Source: Lepidostoma basale (taxonomy: Eukaryota > Arthropoda > Insecta > Trichoptera > Lepidostomatidae). From it: a stretch of DNA of 64,000 bases. Within the stretch, counting starts at the first letter, position 1, and the number at the start of each line of letters is the position of its first letter. The notes under the pieces are model-generated. The model did not search any database. It had not been told where the DNA came from and was given only the letters and a program-made list of their open reading frames with translations. The stretch lies in the NCBI GenBank assembly GCA_022606425.2, contig JAHDVF020001313.1, forward strand, positions 62,001 through 126,000, in the 5' to 3' direction. A program made the translations under genes and the position numbers. This document shows, piece by piece, positions 24,401-34,034 of the stretch.

Positions 24401-25400
24401 AATTCATTCTTGGTGATCTTAATTAATCAGAAAAGTAATAAAGAAACAAGACAATTTTAAAGGATAAAGTTTCTAGGATAAAAGGGAAATAATATCGCAC
24501 ATTAACCGCGCAAATAGGGTGGTCATTCTCATAAATAATACTTATTGCAAAAACTCATTTTTTTGTAAACATTATGAATTCGATTCAAGTTTATCCACCA
24601 TCAACAGATAATCCCATATTAAAAGAGCACTGCTTAATATACTGTAAAGGGTAGTTAAAACTAAAGACCCAACATTGAGGATAACGTGGAAAAGTCTCTC
24701 TCCTCTCTCTCTCTCACCCTTATGTATCTTGTTATGAGAATCCTGAAAAAGTAACTGCAAAAAACAATCGCTACTTATATATCAATTTGGTCAACACTAT
24801 ATTTTTATAAATGATTTATTTGCACTATCTATTTCCATTAAAGGTCTTCAACGTATGTGGGAGTAAAAGCCTAGTGTCTGTATTCAAGTGCAAATATCCA
24901 CGAGAGTCAGCGTAGGCAGAGATCACGGGACTGCGAACTAATACATTTATTCTGACTACACATTATTGGTTAAGGAAAAGCAAAAGTTTTCTGACTGAAC
25001 CATAATGGGGACTAGGCAAGATCCTGGATATCGTTTGAAACAAAATTGAACTGGTATTGCAATAAAAATCATAATTATATAATTGTGAAATGCTCATACT
25101 TTTTGGTGATTACATATTTTTTTAAAAACGCGTATATTATGGACCAATTAAATGGAAAATTAACGCATATATTCCTTTCAACAAGAGAACACTTTTTTCA
25201 TAACCTCATTCAAGTGAACACTCTCAGTTTATTGTTTTATAAAATTTACAATTCTCTGAAGAGATTTATTTTAACTTACATCTCGGATTCCTGGTCGAGT
25301 CCTCGAGTTCGCTGGAGTCCTCCCGTGACTCCAGCAAAGCGCCCGTTTTGCTGGACACAGCACACACCAAAATAAAAATTATTATCACCAAACTAGTCAT
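18273..25400 (-). CDS. Secreted CUB-domain protein, six coding exons
   Basis: Splicing 25400-25280, 22958-22806, 22252-22122, 20896-20641, 20445-20095 and 18400-18273 gives 1140 nt, 379 residues plus TAA; all introns are GT-AG and all frames join. Residues 1-17 (MTSLVIIIFILVCAVSS) form a signal peptide. Residues 55-90 hold six cysteines in a clip-like pattern (C-x9-C-x5-C-x10-C-x6-CC). Residues 92 onward form a CUB-type beta sandwich (TCGSTTNVNNTYFTN, CQLRLEFLDLELGQPDGDGN, RICGENSGQHVYVDF), and the last 160 residues resemble the second CUB-like unit of this arthropod family (GTVTSFNF, YGICIRMEAGYCSIQW, DRFCGLG). Such proteins are common, mostly uncharacterised extracellular proteins of insects; role unknown. 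Introns hold L-TTAG (18.6 kb), a hammerhead-like hairpin (19.5 kb) and L-Bov (21.2 kb). No coding lesion was seen. Confidence 0.9.
18547..18602 (+). repeat. Tandem duplication of an L-TTAG target site
   Basis: The stretch aactatatgtatacttcaac plus atgtgat occurs twice head to tail. The second unit ends in the 12-bp target duplication of the L-TTAG copy that follows. Confidence 0.75.
18603..18828 (+). mobile_element. L-TTAG 3' end in CUB intron 5, with 12-bp target duplication
   Basis: Encodes GARNRGRPRKTWHDQINQIL, then frame-shifted codons to the CLPLRRDGVMV end, with three TTAG tail units. TCAACATGTGAT occurs at 18591-18602 and again at 18829-18840, a perfect target-site duplication. It therefore retrotransposed as this short 5'-truncated piece. 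Confidence 0.92.
19430..19530 (+). repeat. Penelope-like hairpin repeat, family D
   Basis: Outer inverted repeat around ggataaactgaagtttatt / actcagtttattctct, then the hammerhead-like core given separately at 19474-19515. Confidence 0.55.
19474..19515 (+). ncRNA. Hammerhead ribozyme-like motif (CpG-decayed)
   Basis: Order seen: TTACC, CTGACAA, A, GCTCC-GG-CGGGAGC stem, AAAAC, CG, GTT, GGTG. TACC pairs with GGTG as helix I, GCTCC with GGGAGC as helix II, and AC with GT as helix III. It departs from the CTGANGA and GAAA boxes at two G-to-A positions, both in CpG context (CGA to CAA; CGAAA to CAAAA), as expected from methyl-CpG decay of an intact ancestor. As it stands it should not cleave. 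Confidence 0.6.
20095..20445 (-). CDS. CUB protein exon 5
   Basis: Residues 221-337, acceptor TCTCATAG/CTCC, donor GACAA/GTGAGT. Encodes APSGCLMYYTGVSGTVTSF through DTTGVDRFCGLGIGTV. Confidence 0.9.
20641..20896 (-). CDS. CUB protein exon 4
   Basis: Residues 136-220, acceptor AATTTCAG/TTAAG, donor ACTATAG/GTAAAA (a weak donor). Encodes LRLEFLDLELGQPDGDGN through NRRWNIKLSQIACNCP. Confidence 0.9.
20950..21080 (+). repeat. Penelope-like hairpin repeat, family A copy 2
   Basis: Contains CTTC-GAAAC-AC-GTT-GAG at about 21018-21036 and the cagtgttttaattta tail near 21064. Only the 3' half of the hammerhead-like core is left. Lies in CUB intron 3. Confidence 0.5.
21097..21152. repeat. Perfect short palindrome
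   Basis: gcaatttgcatcatttcac plus tgcaa, a 5-nt loop, and the exact mirror image. Arms of about 24 bp. It would form a stable hairpin in DNA or in the CUB pre-mRNA intron. Confidence 0.7.
21216..21655 (+). mobile_element. L-Bov non-LTR retrotransposon 3' end
   Basis: An open frame of 120 codons encodes the carboxy end of a BovB/RTE-like ORF: NQLEAFEMWIHRRMLHISWT, VSYLGHVLRGEKYALLHLI, EGKIEGRRGVGRRRVSWLMN, GELFRAAQDGEAYSRVIVNV. This part lies after the RT domain. It sits in CUB intron 3, opposite to the gene. The frame is open, so the insertion may be fairly young. Confidence 0.88.
22122..22252 (-). CDS. CUB protein exon 3
   Basis: Residues 92-135, acceptor TTTACAG/TG, donor TGTCAG/GTGAGC. 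Encodes VQKTCGSTTNVNNTYFTNSA and SRCTISVTRCNSDICQ, the first strands of the CUB fold. Confidence 0.88.
22806..22958 (-). CDS. CUB protein exon 2 (clip-like cysteine unit)
   Basis: Residues 41-91, acceptor TTTTCAG/TC, donor ATAG/GTGAGA. Encodes FFPFFSIIRFENVECSG and RRECNDLGGSTSATCASRRG, the amino-terminal unit typical of insect members of the family. Confidence 0.88.
   Translation of the reverse strand, partial: SSLSSVSSVLRMWNAAGPTASTEHASPEESVMTLVAPHRPHVLAGEACAV
23500..24010. other. CUB intron 1 with short inverted repeat
   Basis: The 2.3-kb first intron (22959-25279) shows no gene on either strand. CGTTCCATATGTT (about 23934-23946) and AACATATGGAACG (about 23986-23999) are inverted copies that could end a small MITE. 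Confidence 0.4.
25280..25400 (-). CDS. CUB protein exon 1 (signal peptide)
   Basis: Residues 1-40. ATG at 25400; donor GAGAT/GTAAGT at 25280/25279, leaving one base of the next codon. After the signal peptide comes a short acidic linker (LLESREDSSELEDS). Confidence 0.88.
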
Positions 25401-25418
25401 GTTTTTCAGAGGGACAGC

Positions 25419-25452
25419 ACTGAGTGGACTTACATGCCTGTCCCCCTTTTAT
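25419..25452 (-). promoter_or_regulatory. Core promoter of the CUB gene (TATA + TCAGT initiator)
   Basis: On the minus strand ATAAAAG occupies 25452-25446 and TCAGT occupies 25423-25419. The initiator A lies about 31 bp after the start of the TATA word, the spacing expected for arthropod TATA/Inr promoters. Predicted start is 25421, giving a 5' UTR of about 20 nt. Nothing upstream was identified. Confidence 0.7.
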
Positions 25453-26322
25453 GGTCTCGCCCAGTGAAAAGTAACGGATCGGGAAAGAAAATCGTGGCGG
25501 TGATAATGTGTTAAATGCTCAATATACAATAACTGCAGGGTTGGACTTGGGGTCAATCAGCAGAGATACGCTGGTACCACTCAGACTGACCGGGCTTACT
25601 TGATTTGCTTTTATTATTAGAAAACCGACACCAAAATTATTAATTCTTAGTTCCATTATATGAAGCTCAATGAAGTTATTTATATGGTTTGATAATAAGG
25701 TGTTTCTGGTGGATTTTTTGGTCTAACCAGAAGATAGTAGCGAGCTGATGAAACCAGTCGGAGCCTTTATGGAATTTAACTAAATATATTATATATTTAA
25801 AAAATCCTTTTTATTTTTATTTTATTTTTAACATGTATTCGAACTGTGTTCATATTTCATACCATCCGCAATTGTGTAAAATTAAAAACTGTATGATATG
25901 ATGATTTAGTTAATTTAATAGAAGTTGAGTAGAAATTTCATATACCTAAATGATATTAGAAATATAATTGCACTTTTAACATCAATTTCATTAACGTGCA
26001 ATTGCATAAAATTATTGTTTTTTTATGGTTTTTGTTTTTTTTATTTTCATATGGTGAATACTATTAAGTTAATGGAATTCACTATTTAAATGTGTTCTTA
26101 TATTTCCTTTAAATAGTGCAATTTATGATGTATTAAAATGATCAAATATTATGTAAAATAATTGTATAAAGCAGTTTTAAGTCAATTTCCTTTTCTGTTT
26201 TCTAAAGGTCCATAATTATCTTATATGTAACTTATCCCTTCTGTCCCATAATGAGTTTTCTACTCATGGGAATACAATGTAACTATTGTATGTTTATAAA
26301 TAAAAAAAATATTTTCATTATT
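25453..26322. other. AT-rich interval upstream of the CUB gene
   Basis: No gene or classified repeat seen. Confidence 0.35.
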
Positions 26323-26336
26323 TACAATGAACTTCT

Positions 26337-26555
26337 CTGCTTGGAGATATGCGAGGTCGAGGATGTCGTTATGTGGGTTGGCAAAGGAGAAGATACTGGT
26401 ATGCACACGTGAGGAGAATGGATCCATCCAGACTCCCCTTCATTGTGTTACCGGGCTACCACCAAAGAGATGGATCGACAGCTGGGAGTCGACCTCGCAG
26501 GAGGCTAATTCTTCTTAAGAAACAGACCACAAGGCCTACACTAAGAAGAAGAAGA
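26337..26555 (+). mobile_element. L-GAA 3' end with 14-bp target duplication
   Basis: Codons read RRYWYAHVRRMDPSRLPFIV ... HQRDGSTAGSRPRR, the post-RT end of L-GAA, followed by NQ-T-rich codons and a gaagaagaaga tail. TACAATGAACTTCT occurs at 26323-26336 and 26556-26569, a perfect target-site duplication, so both ends of this insertion are defined. Confidence 0.92.
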
Positions 26556-26689
26556 TACAATGAACTTCTACCATGAAATTTAAAAAAAAAAACTTTTTTG
26601 TGGTCAATAACGAATTATTGATGCTATTAATACAAGATATTATTTTAGAATAAGCCTACACCGATTGCAGAATATTTACCGATTTTTTT

Positions 26690-26965
26690 AAAGATAAACA
26701 GTGTTTTTTTTTAAAGATAAACAGTGGTTTTTTTTTACTTTGAGTTTATTTTTACGTAATATTCAAAGATATAATTAATACCTTAATCATCGGGAGAACG
26801 ATGTAAACTTATCAATCTCCTTATGACCAAAGTAAATACAATATTATATTACGATTTTGAAATATGCCGAGAAAAATAAACTGAAAATTAGCAAAACAAT
26901 GTTTTATAATTATAAAAATAAACATCATTATGGAATTGCAGTGTTGAAGCGTTAAGTTTATGAAA
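26690..26965. repeat. Penelope-like hairpin repeat, family A copy 3 (decayed)
   Basis: Shares with family A the aatcatcgggagaacgatgt block (compare 62176-62195), gccgagaaaaataaa, and an inverted end cattatggaattgcagtgtt. The hammerhead core is no longer complete. Confidence 0.45.
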
Positions 26966-27042
26966 AGTGAATACTTGAAGCTTTGATGGTTATTTCAAGT
27001 GTTTGAGGGTGTATTCAATAGTTAATTGTAAACAGCTTATAC

Positions 27043-27205
27043 CTATAAAACCTTATACCTGGTATAGCCATACAACTCTTGAAGAGTTTTAGCCTCCTTG
27101 ATGATTTTCCGGAAAGTTCCTCGATCCTGCGCCTTTTGCTTCCAGCAGTCCGATTCGCCCAACCTAGACAGATCAGCCAGAACATAGTCCATTAGGCAAT
27201 ACGGC
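27043..27205 (-). mobile_element. Possible non-LTR carboxy end
   Basis: Minus-strand codons CWKQKAQDRGTFRKIIKEAK resemble the R..AQDR..FR..V.EA end of several RTE-like elements (compare 46795-46915). Nothing else of the element remains. It could also be an exon of an unknown gene. Confidence 0.35.
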
Positions 27206-27558
27206 TTACCTATATACAGATTACAAAAAAATAAACTCGTCATATTGATGCATACTGTATATAAAACATACGAGTGCATCCCGACTTAAATATTAAAAGT
27301 GGATTTTAGATACAACAATGTTTACCACCTGAATAAAAAATGACACATTTATTTGTTAAGTTTGTCCAATTTACTTATCTTAAATCACGTTGTTATTGTT
27401 TGATTATTGAAGCGGGTTGGTTGAGTTTTTTTTTTTATGTATTTAGCCTAATACTCATATCATGTGCGGATGTTATTTTTCAAATAAAATCAGTTTATTT
27501 TCTCAAAAGATATTATCTATTGAGAACAGGTAAAATATAATAAATATATAATACCAGG

Positions 27559-27884
27559 AACGCATGAGAGATGGCTCGACATTAGGAATACAAGATACTC
27601 TCCAAAGTCAAGAGTATTTGTCTTCTGAACGTACTTTCACGAATATGAAAGACATCGATCTCCGAAGCGATCATGTTCAGCAGTTTGATTGCTCTCCCCA
27701 CCGGCATCACCAGAGGCAGGTTGGTTCTGCATGCTGGGAGATAAAACAGTCTGTGCTGACGCTATTGAAGATAACCATCCGGAACATAAATATGGATAGC
27801 CTCCAAGATGACGGAATTCTCAAAGAATCCCCTGATAAGTCTGAAGAAATGGGTAGGTATGCACCCATCCTTTCTTATCTATAA
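27559..27884 (+). other. Open coding-like stretch, unidentified
   Basis: An open frame of 106 codons starts after an accag that resembles a 3' splice site and passes a gg/gtaggt donor-like site near 27853. Notable words are SSERTFTNMKDIDLRSDHVQ and HQRQVGSACWEIKQSVLTLL. It matches no family I can name. It could be an orphan exon of a plus-strand gene or a decayed transposon frame. Confidence 0.25.
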
Positions 27885-28508
27885 ACTATTATTTTGCAAT
27901 CGTCACGCCACTGGCACTCTTAAAATTAGTAGCAATCTGAAAAATATAGGAACTGTTTAGCCATTCGCCAGACTGGCCCTGCACTTCACCAATAGTTTAC
28001 GTATTTTGTTCCATGTTTGCATAATATGAACCGAATAGAAGTAATTTGGAGCTTGCTATTTTAGATAATTGAGATGATGCAGTGTTCTGTCCTAGATTCG
28101 TAGAATATCGATCCAATGACTTATATTTTGCAATGGTAAATGCTTTTGCACACAATACGACGAGATATATGATATACTATATGTACTTTTAAGTTAACAT
28201 ATACTTTTATATATTTGACGTTTTAGGATCAGAACAATATTTTCAAAGAGATTGCATCATACTCGTAATTAATAATAGTAGTTTTTTTTTTCTTGATCTT
28301 GATCTTGATTTAATTGAATCACGAATGTCACAGTTATTGGTCTTTTTGTTGAATACAAATGTCCAGCCCTCTTTTATCAAAGATTTGAGATAATTTTTCT
28401 AAAATTTCAACCAAATGTTCGTCGGATCCGCCGTGGCAAGCCTGTCGACTTTATCGTATCGGAATTCAGTAATAAAATAAGATCGTACATTAGTTAAGAC
28501 TACCTTTT
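27885..28508. other. AT-rich interval, nothing recognised
   Basis: No gene or classified repeat seen. Confidence 0.3.
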
Positions 28509-28550
28509 AAATCGCTGTTTTTGTGATGTAATCACCTCAAGGGCGCATTG
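28509..28550 (-). repeat. ATT-tailed repeat, fragment
   Basis: Contains gtttttgtgatgtaatcacc and tcaagggcgca, reverse of the units at 33001-33165. Abuts the tail of the next L-TTAG copy. Confidence 0.6.
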
Positions 28551-28558
28551 TGCGCGTG

Positions 28559-29022
28559 TTAACTAACTAACCATTCCCCGAAGAGGAAGGCAGAAATAAT
28601 GGACCGCCATACTGTCATATTAACATTTTTCTCTCGCTTTTTAATATTCATACATTGCGTCGATTTACCCAACTCCTCACGTGGCCGACATTTGATATTT
28701 GATTTATTTGATCATGTCACGTTTTCCTCGTTCTTCCTCTATTTCTAGTTCCGTTACGTCGTTAACATATACTTTCTTTCCCATTCTTTTTTCATTCATC
28801 CTTTCCATGTGTCGAAACCATGTAAATGATCTTTTCTTTATTATGTTAATAACACTTTCATTCGCACTATTCACTTCTTATATTTGCATTCGACACTCTA
28901 CCATACACAGAGTTTTCACATATTCGTCCAAGAGACCTCATTTCTACTGCATTTATTATATTATCGTCATTTTGTTAGTTACATGGTTCACTTCCTTACA
29001 TAAGGGTCGGTACAAAAACACC
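28559..29022 (-). mobile_element. L-TTAG 3' part
   Basis: Reverse copy beginning at the tail (aactaactaacc) and running up through the GRPRKTWHDQ region to the gtaagggtcggtac block, parallel to 43730-44227. Many stops and indels. Confidence 0.85.
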
Positions 29023-29129
29023 CATTCACACTACCATATTAGCTTTTTTGTTAGACTTTGTATGCGATGACAACATTATGTGCACCATTCACATTATTGC
29101 TAATATTGAAAATAATATCATAAAACAAA

Positions 29130-29482
29130 TACTGTCAGAACCAAACATCTCTTAAGAGTAGCAAAAATGAGAACATTGCGACCTATTGTGGGAAGAACCC
29201 TTAGACATAGGATACCCAATGAAGAAATTCGCAAAACCTGCATAATTGAAGACATAGTGAGATGGAGTAGGCAGAGAAGACGATTCTGGAGGGACCACAT
29301 CGAGAGAATGGATCCAGCAAGAATTCCTAATATCGTCATGCACGAGACTCCAGAGTGTCGTCGACCACCAGGACGACCACCAAATAGATGGAGAGAAGGC
29401 TGGTCGTCTTCATCACAGGAAGAAAGTTGAAATCCTGCATAAACAGATCGCAAGATCTACAATCAGAAGAAGATGAAGAAAT
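29130..29482 (+). mobile_element. L-GAA 3' end
   Basis: About 87 open codons: RTLRPIVGRTLRHRIPNEEI, RQRRRFWRDHIERMDPARIP, RPPGRPPNRWREGWSSSSQE, then stop and a gaagaagatgaagaa tail. Better preserved than most copies of the family here. Confidence 0.85.
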
Positions 29483-29514
29483 GCATACAAAAATTGGGTT
29501 TTAATTTGGGTATG

Positions 29515-29885
29515 AAAGATGTAAAATATAAGTCAGCTTTGTCTGGAACCTATCGGATCATTTATGCAGCTAAGGTATGAAGGGAGATCGTTCCAAGTTG
29601 ATGGGCCGGCTACTGCAAAGGCTCGATCCCCGAAATTTGTACTAGGGCAACGCTTCGGCTCAACTAAACTATCTATTGTAGAGAAGTTCGCCGAGTGAAG
29701 ATGGATTTCCTAGAATTTAAGTTGTTCGTTATACAGAGTCCGGATATAAAATATATCATAACTTGGTGCTATTCCATGTAGACTGTCTAGCAGGTACTGG
29801 ATTCTTTCTGAAGTTTTAAGCCAGTGAATTTCTTTGAGATTTTGTGTTATGTGAGAGTTTTTTGGAATACCCTTAATGAGTTTTT
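29515..29885 (-). mobile_element. L2/CR1-type LINE, RT carboxy end
   Basis: Minus-strand translation gives EIHWLKTSERIQYLLDSLHG-like codons, IAPSYDIFYI, and FGDRAFAVAGPSTWNDLPSY. This is the classic end of L2/CR1/Jockey-group ORF2 (L..LHWLP...R..YK, HG.AP.YL, GDRAFS.AAP.LWN.LP). It has at least one stop. It is the only such copy in the window. Confidence 0.8.
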
Positions 29886-31124
29886 CTGCTGTATTGAACG
29901 CAGATTAAAATTTGTTCACTTGTTGTTTTGGAATGTTTGCAAAAAAATCCATTATAATAAACGGATTTTTTAATTGACTTACGCCTATTCACATTTTTAT
30001 AATAAATTATAAATTTTTATTTCCTGAAAATAAAAATACAATGAAATTGCTTTATTTTAAAAGGGACGTCGAATCTTATCGCGGATCGATCTGTGTTTCC
30101 CGTGATAAGGGATCATATTTTCTAGACTCCTATTAATATAAACGTTTGATTTAATTCCTAAGATTTTTCTTTAGACGATCATGAAACATTCTGTGAACGT
30201 TTGGTTTGAAGAAGTACACCAAAAAAATATATACATTTACACGGAAACTTGTTACTCGTACGGTTGTAAATATCAAAGCTGATAAAATGGCAAAAAATAT
30301 GAATTACCATAATAATAAGTCAACGCATCATCTCCATATCAATTACCCGTAACGTGAAATCTCTTAAGTAGACACAATGTGGTGTCAATGACACTCTGTG
30401 TGTTCAATGTCCAAGTTCATCTCGACTCCAATGTCATATTGGGGGTAATGAAACTCGTATGCATCTTTCTACTAAGTACTTCTTACATTGATCGTCAACT
30501 CTTGTCCCCACACACCAGCGTGTCTGGCGGCGTGAGACAGATATATAACATTTCAGATTTTTAATTCAAAATGCATCAAGTCCACAATGTTACTTAACCC
30601 AAAACGATCCTTAATAAAAATGAGCATAAGAATTATTTTGGCACGAGGTTTGAGAATATTGTAATGTAGGCTTCACTTTCATAGGGCAGCATGTTCTAAC
30701 GAATTTCAAAGGAATTTGCCCCCTAAGTCTGGGCGCCTAAGGAGTATTTTGGCCTAAGTATTCGGGAAGCAGACGGATCGATGCCACGCAAGCGCTGCCT
30801 GCTGCGACTACTCTAAGCTGCTCGCTGTAAGGGTAGCTGTCATATGCGGTAAATTCAACGAAGTGCACGTTCTCACCACGCAACTAACTGTTGAATTTTT
30901 CAGCTGGTTGAATGCAACAGGGTGAATTTCGTTGATTTGTAGAATTACGAATATTTCGATATTTCAATTTCCTATTATTTGTGATACAGTAAGTCTGTCT
31001 TAAAATGTCTATTTCATCATAATTACTCGCAAAAAACAGTGTATAATTAAGAATTTTCTGAAAAGAGAAAAAGAAGAGCCTAAAGCGTGTGTTCTGTACA
31101 CGCTGTTTTACGATTTGACAAGCC
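29886..31124. other. No gene or classified repeat
   Basis: Mostly AT-rich. A somewhat GC-richer part at 30700-30860 has no open frame of note. Confidence 0.35.
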
Positions 31125-31265
31125 GGGTGATGGTATACGGAATATAATGCTTTGCTCCTGATCCAGAGGTCTTGAGTTTAAGTCTGGACACAACCCGGTT
31201 CCTGCTTCGAAATAATGAGTTATTATTTCTGTTCACATTGTATAAAAACATGTATTGTTATTATA
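31125..31265 (+). mobile_element. SINE-2 (tRNA-derived), decayed copy
   Basis: Starts gccgggtgatggtata, has GAGTTTAAGTCTGGA where the other copies have the B box GGTTCGAACCTG, and continues cacaacccggttcctgcttc. Compare 45662-45845 and 50330-50512. Confidence 0.65.
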
Positions 31266-31344
31266 AATATTATAAAAATATCAGAGTGCATTTAATTTTA
31301 TACTCTATTATTATGCGGCGTTCATATTTTAAGATTTTAAACAC

Positions 31345-31405
31345 TTCTCAATACGCCCTAGAGGTGTTCACATCACAAAAACGGCGCTTTAAAAGTTAGC
31401 ATATT
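31345..31405 (+). repeat. ATT-tailed repeat, copy 1
   Basis: acgccctagaggtgttcaca, tcacaaaaacggcgct, aaaagttagcatatta. Same unit as at 33001-33165. Confidence 0.6.
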
Positions 31406-31842
31406 AATATCATTATATGCAGATTATATATGGATATCTGTTTTTCATTCTTTTAAATGAACCCTCATATTTTTTTGTTGTATTTATAATAATCTACATA
31501 TATGGTACACTTTTGGAATATGTTGAAAGACGTTGAAAGTTTGTAGACTAAGAAAAAGGGCATTTTAAAGAAAAAATTAAATATGCTTACGAAAATAGGC
31601 TATATTTGCTTGAATTGCAACACGACATGATTATTTCTGGCTCCCGTGGCACTTTGCAATTGATTTAAAGAAAATTCCAACGTTTTTTCATGTAATCAAC
31701 ACATGTTTAATTTTTATTACTTTTTATATGCTATTTTTGGTGCGTTAAAGTTTGTTAATATTGTAAAATGTAATATCGGCTGGAAATAATACTGAAGAAT
31801 TAATAAATAAAGAAATTTCCAATGTTTTGTCATTCCATCAAC
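31406..31842. other. AT-rich interval, nothing recognised
   Basis: No gene or classified repeat seen. Confidence 0.3.
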
Positions 31843-32112
31843 ACATCATCATCAGCCGTCTGTCATCCACTGCTGAATGTAGGCCTCTCCCAAAGCACGC
31901 CACCGCCCCCTATCCATTGCCGGGAGCGGCAATCCTCTTAGATCGTTGGTCCAGCGGGCAGAGGGACGTCCAATTCTGCGGAATCTTGTACGCGGTCTCC
32001 ACTCCAGAACCCGTCTCCCCCATCGGCCGTCGGTTCTCCGACAGATATGGCCAGCCCATCGCCACTTCAGCCCACCCATCCTCAGAGCCACCTCAGTCAA
32101 CTTGGTTTGTTG
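31843..32112 (-). mobile_element. L-GAT non-LTR 3' end
   Basis: Minus-strand codons: LRMGGLKWRWAGHICRRTDG, RRVLEWRPRTRFR, GRPSARWTNDLR, ALGEAYIQQWMTDG, stop, and a gat-repeat tail. Open over 82 codons. The same family at 60724-61395 carries an insertion in this region. Confidence 0.88.
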
Positions 32113-32199
32113 ACACGCGTTATATTATTTTATTTTTCATATGTTTATTGCGTTTAATTAGAATAATGATGTAGAATGTGATTTCCACCGAAAATAAAA

Positions 32200-32620
32200 T
32201 TGAATAATACCAAATTATCTCGGATAAAAGAAGTACATTTTAGCAATGAGAATCCTCTTTATTTGCCGTCTCGACCGAAACAAATAAATTACGGGTTTAC
32301 AAAAGAATACAGAAAACGCCCGATCTTTCGGCCGTCTCCAGAGGAAAGGGAGCAACCTTTCTTCCGAGGAACTGGATCTTATCTTCGCCGCGTCCTTGCG
32401 GTTCATTAGCTCCAGGAGGAACGAGAAATGCAACAGTTTACAAGAGCGGAAGCTGCGTAGACTGCAAATACCAAATACCTTTAATACAAACAACTTTTGT
32501 GTATGCCAGTTCCGTGAAGGACCGGCGGCTGGCGTTCTGCTTGTTGATTCTTTTCAACTGACGTTTAGTACGGTCGGGATAATAGGGACCTTTTGGAACA
32601 TAACTTAACGTGTCGGTATC
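32200..32620. other. GC-richer segment, unidentified
   Basis: Open frames of about 70-90 codons on both strands (32200-32409 plus, 32215-32493 minus). No motif that I recognise. Confidence 0.25.
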
Positions 32621-33000
32621 TTTCTAACATTCAAACGGCGGGTAATAGGGTGAAATATGTTACGAATAAACCGATTAATTAAGATAAATCATATTTTTTA
32701 TGATCTCGGGAAGAAATGTGAAGCGCCCACTCGCAAAGGGTGTTTATCACTCGCGGAAGTCCACATTTCGAAGGTTTCTTGGTAGTGGATACATAGCTTC
32801 TTCTTCTTCTTATATCCGATGACCTGTTTATGATGATGAGCTGTCCTGGGATGATGACGTCACTGACGCCACCATTTTTATTTCTTATTTCAGTTCTTAC
32901 CCAAATTAAAACCGAACTTGTATGTTTAGTTTTTTTGGTGTATATTATTTTCTAACCGATTATTAAGTATTTAGATTTTTTAGATTAAAAATAAGTCTTA

Positions 33001-33165
33001 AGGAGCTTTTAAGGTGATTACAACACAAAAACGACGCTTAAAAGTTAGCATATTATTATTATTATTAATTTATTACATATTATTAATGCGCCCTTGAGGT
33101 GATTACATCACAAAAACGACGCTATAAAAGTTAGAATATTATTATTATTATTATTATTTTTACTA
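33001..33165 (+). repeat. Two ATT-tailed repeat units in tandem
   Basis: Two copies of aggtgattacaacacaaaaa / aggtgattacatcacaaaaa ... gacgct-(t/a)-aaaagttag, each ending in an ATT microsatellite (33047-33063 and 33137-33165). The ATT tail suggests the 3' end of a non-LTR element or SINE. Copies also at 31345 and 28509. Confidence 0.7.
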
Positions 33166-33653
33166 TCAATATCCTGTGTTCAAATTTATTAAACTCAGAA
33201 AGATAAAAACAAATGCCATTTAAATATTTTAAAAGCGGTTTAAATATTTTATAGACTAAAAAGTAATACCTTCTGAAATAAACCTCATGGGAAATTGTTG
33301 CGGCTTTTAGAAAATGAAGTATCTGCGCAACCTTGCAGACCGGAGGGGTTGGGGTAGAGGCAGACTGAGTGGGGTGGACTCTTGGGAGTGGTGTGAGAAG
33401 GTCTCGACGTGGGATTAAAAAATGCCAGTTCAAACTTTGCTTCACAAAATATTATTAAAAAATTGTGCTATTTAACTGAACGAAACTCGATTGAAAAATA
33501 TATCAATCATAGCTTGGTGTGCAAAAGAGCTTGATGTGATTATTCAATCTGGTAAATCTTTATATGATATAGTGCCAAATGAAAATATAAGAAATGAATG
33601 CTGTGCGAATGAAAGTGTTGAGTGTAGAAAATAATAAAAGGTTCATTATGAAA

Positions 33654-34034
33654 TGTTTTTTGGGATCTTGGGAAAAACCGCATATCTCGTCTCCTGGACC
33701 GACGTTTCGGAGATCGTTGCAGTTTCCATCTTCAGGGTGGCTATAAATGTGTGGTGGATAATGTATGTTTAACTCCTTCTACGCTGTGCCGTGTTGCCGG
33801 CAATGTGAGAGCGAGGTAGATATTAGCGTTTAGTTCTCGAGCTAGTTAACACACGGCGATGCGTCATTCCCAGGAGTTAAACCTATTATACATTACCCAC
33901 CACACATTTATATTCACCCTGAAGATGGAGACTGCTACGATCTCGGAAACGTCGTTCCAGAATGACGAGTTACCCGGATTTTCCCAAGATCCTAAAAATA
34001 TATTGCTACCAACCTTGAAAATCCACGCAATTAT
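33654..34034. mobile_element. Penelope-like inverted hammerhead pair nested in L-TTAG
   Basis: Two arms of about 120-130 bp (33661-33790 and 33868-34005) are inverted copies. Each holds CTGAAGA, one extra T, a stem, GAAAC and a GTCG loop; one core is on the plus strand at 33919-33957, the other on the minus strand at 33736-33698. The flanks ttcattatgaaat and ttcattacgatat look like a target-site duplication of about 12 bp inside the L-TTAG host. Confidence 0.75.
33919..33957 (+). ncRNA. Hammerhead-like motif, family E
   Basis: CTGAAGA-T-GGAGA...TCTCG-GAAAC-GTCG-TTC. The opposite arm keeps the better ending GAAAC-GTCG-GTC, so the family consensus satisfies the hammerhead 3' core. Helix I pairing is not evident. 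Confidence 0.45.

Noticed and set aside
27690..27760. Tubulin-like word in the 27.6-kb frame
   Set aside because: The resemblance is limited to a few residues (VGSACWE) and nothing around it fits tubulin.
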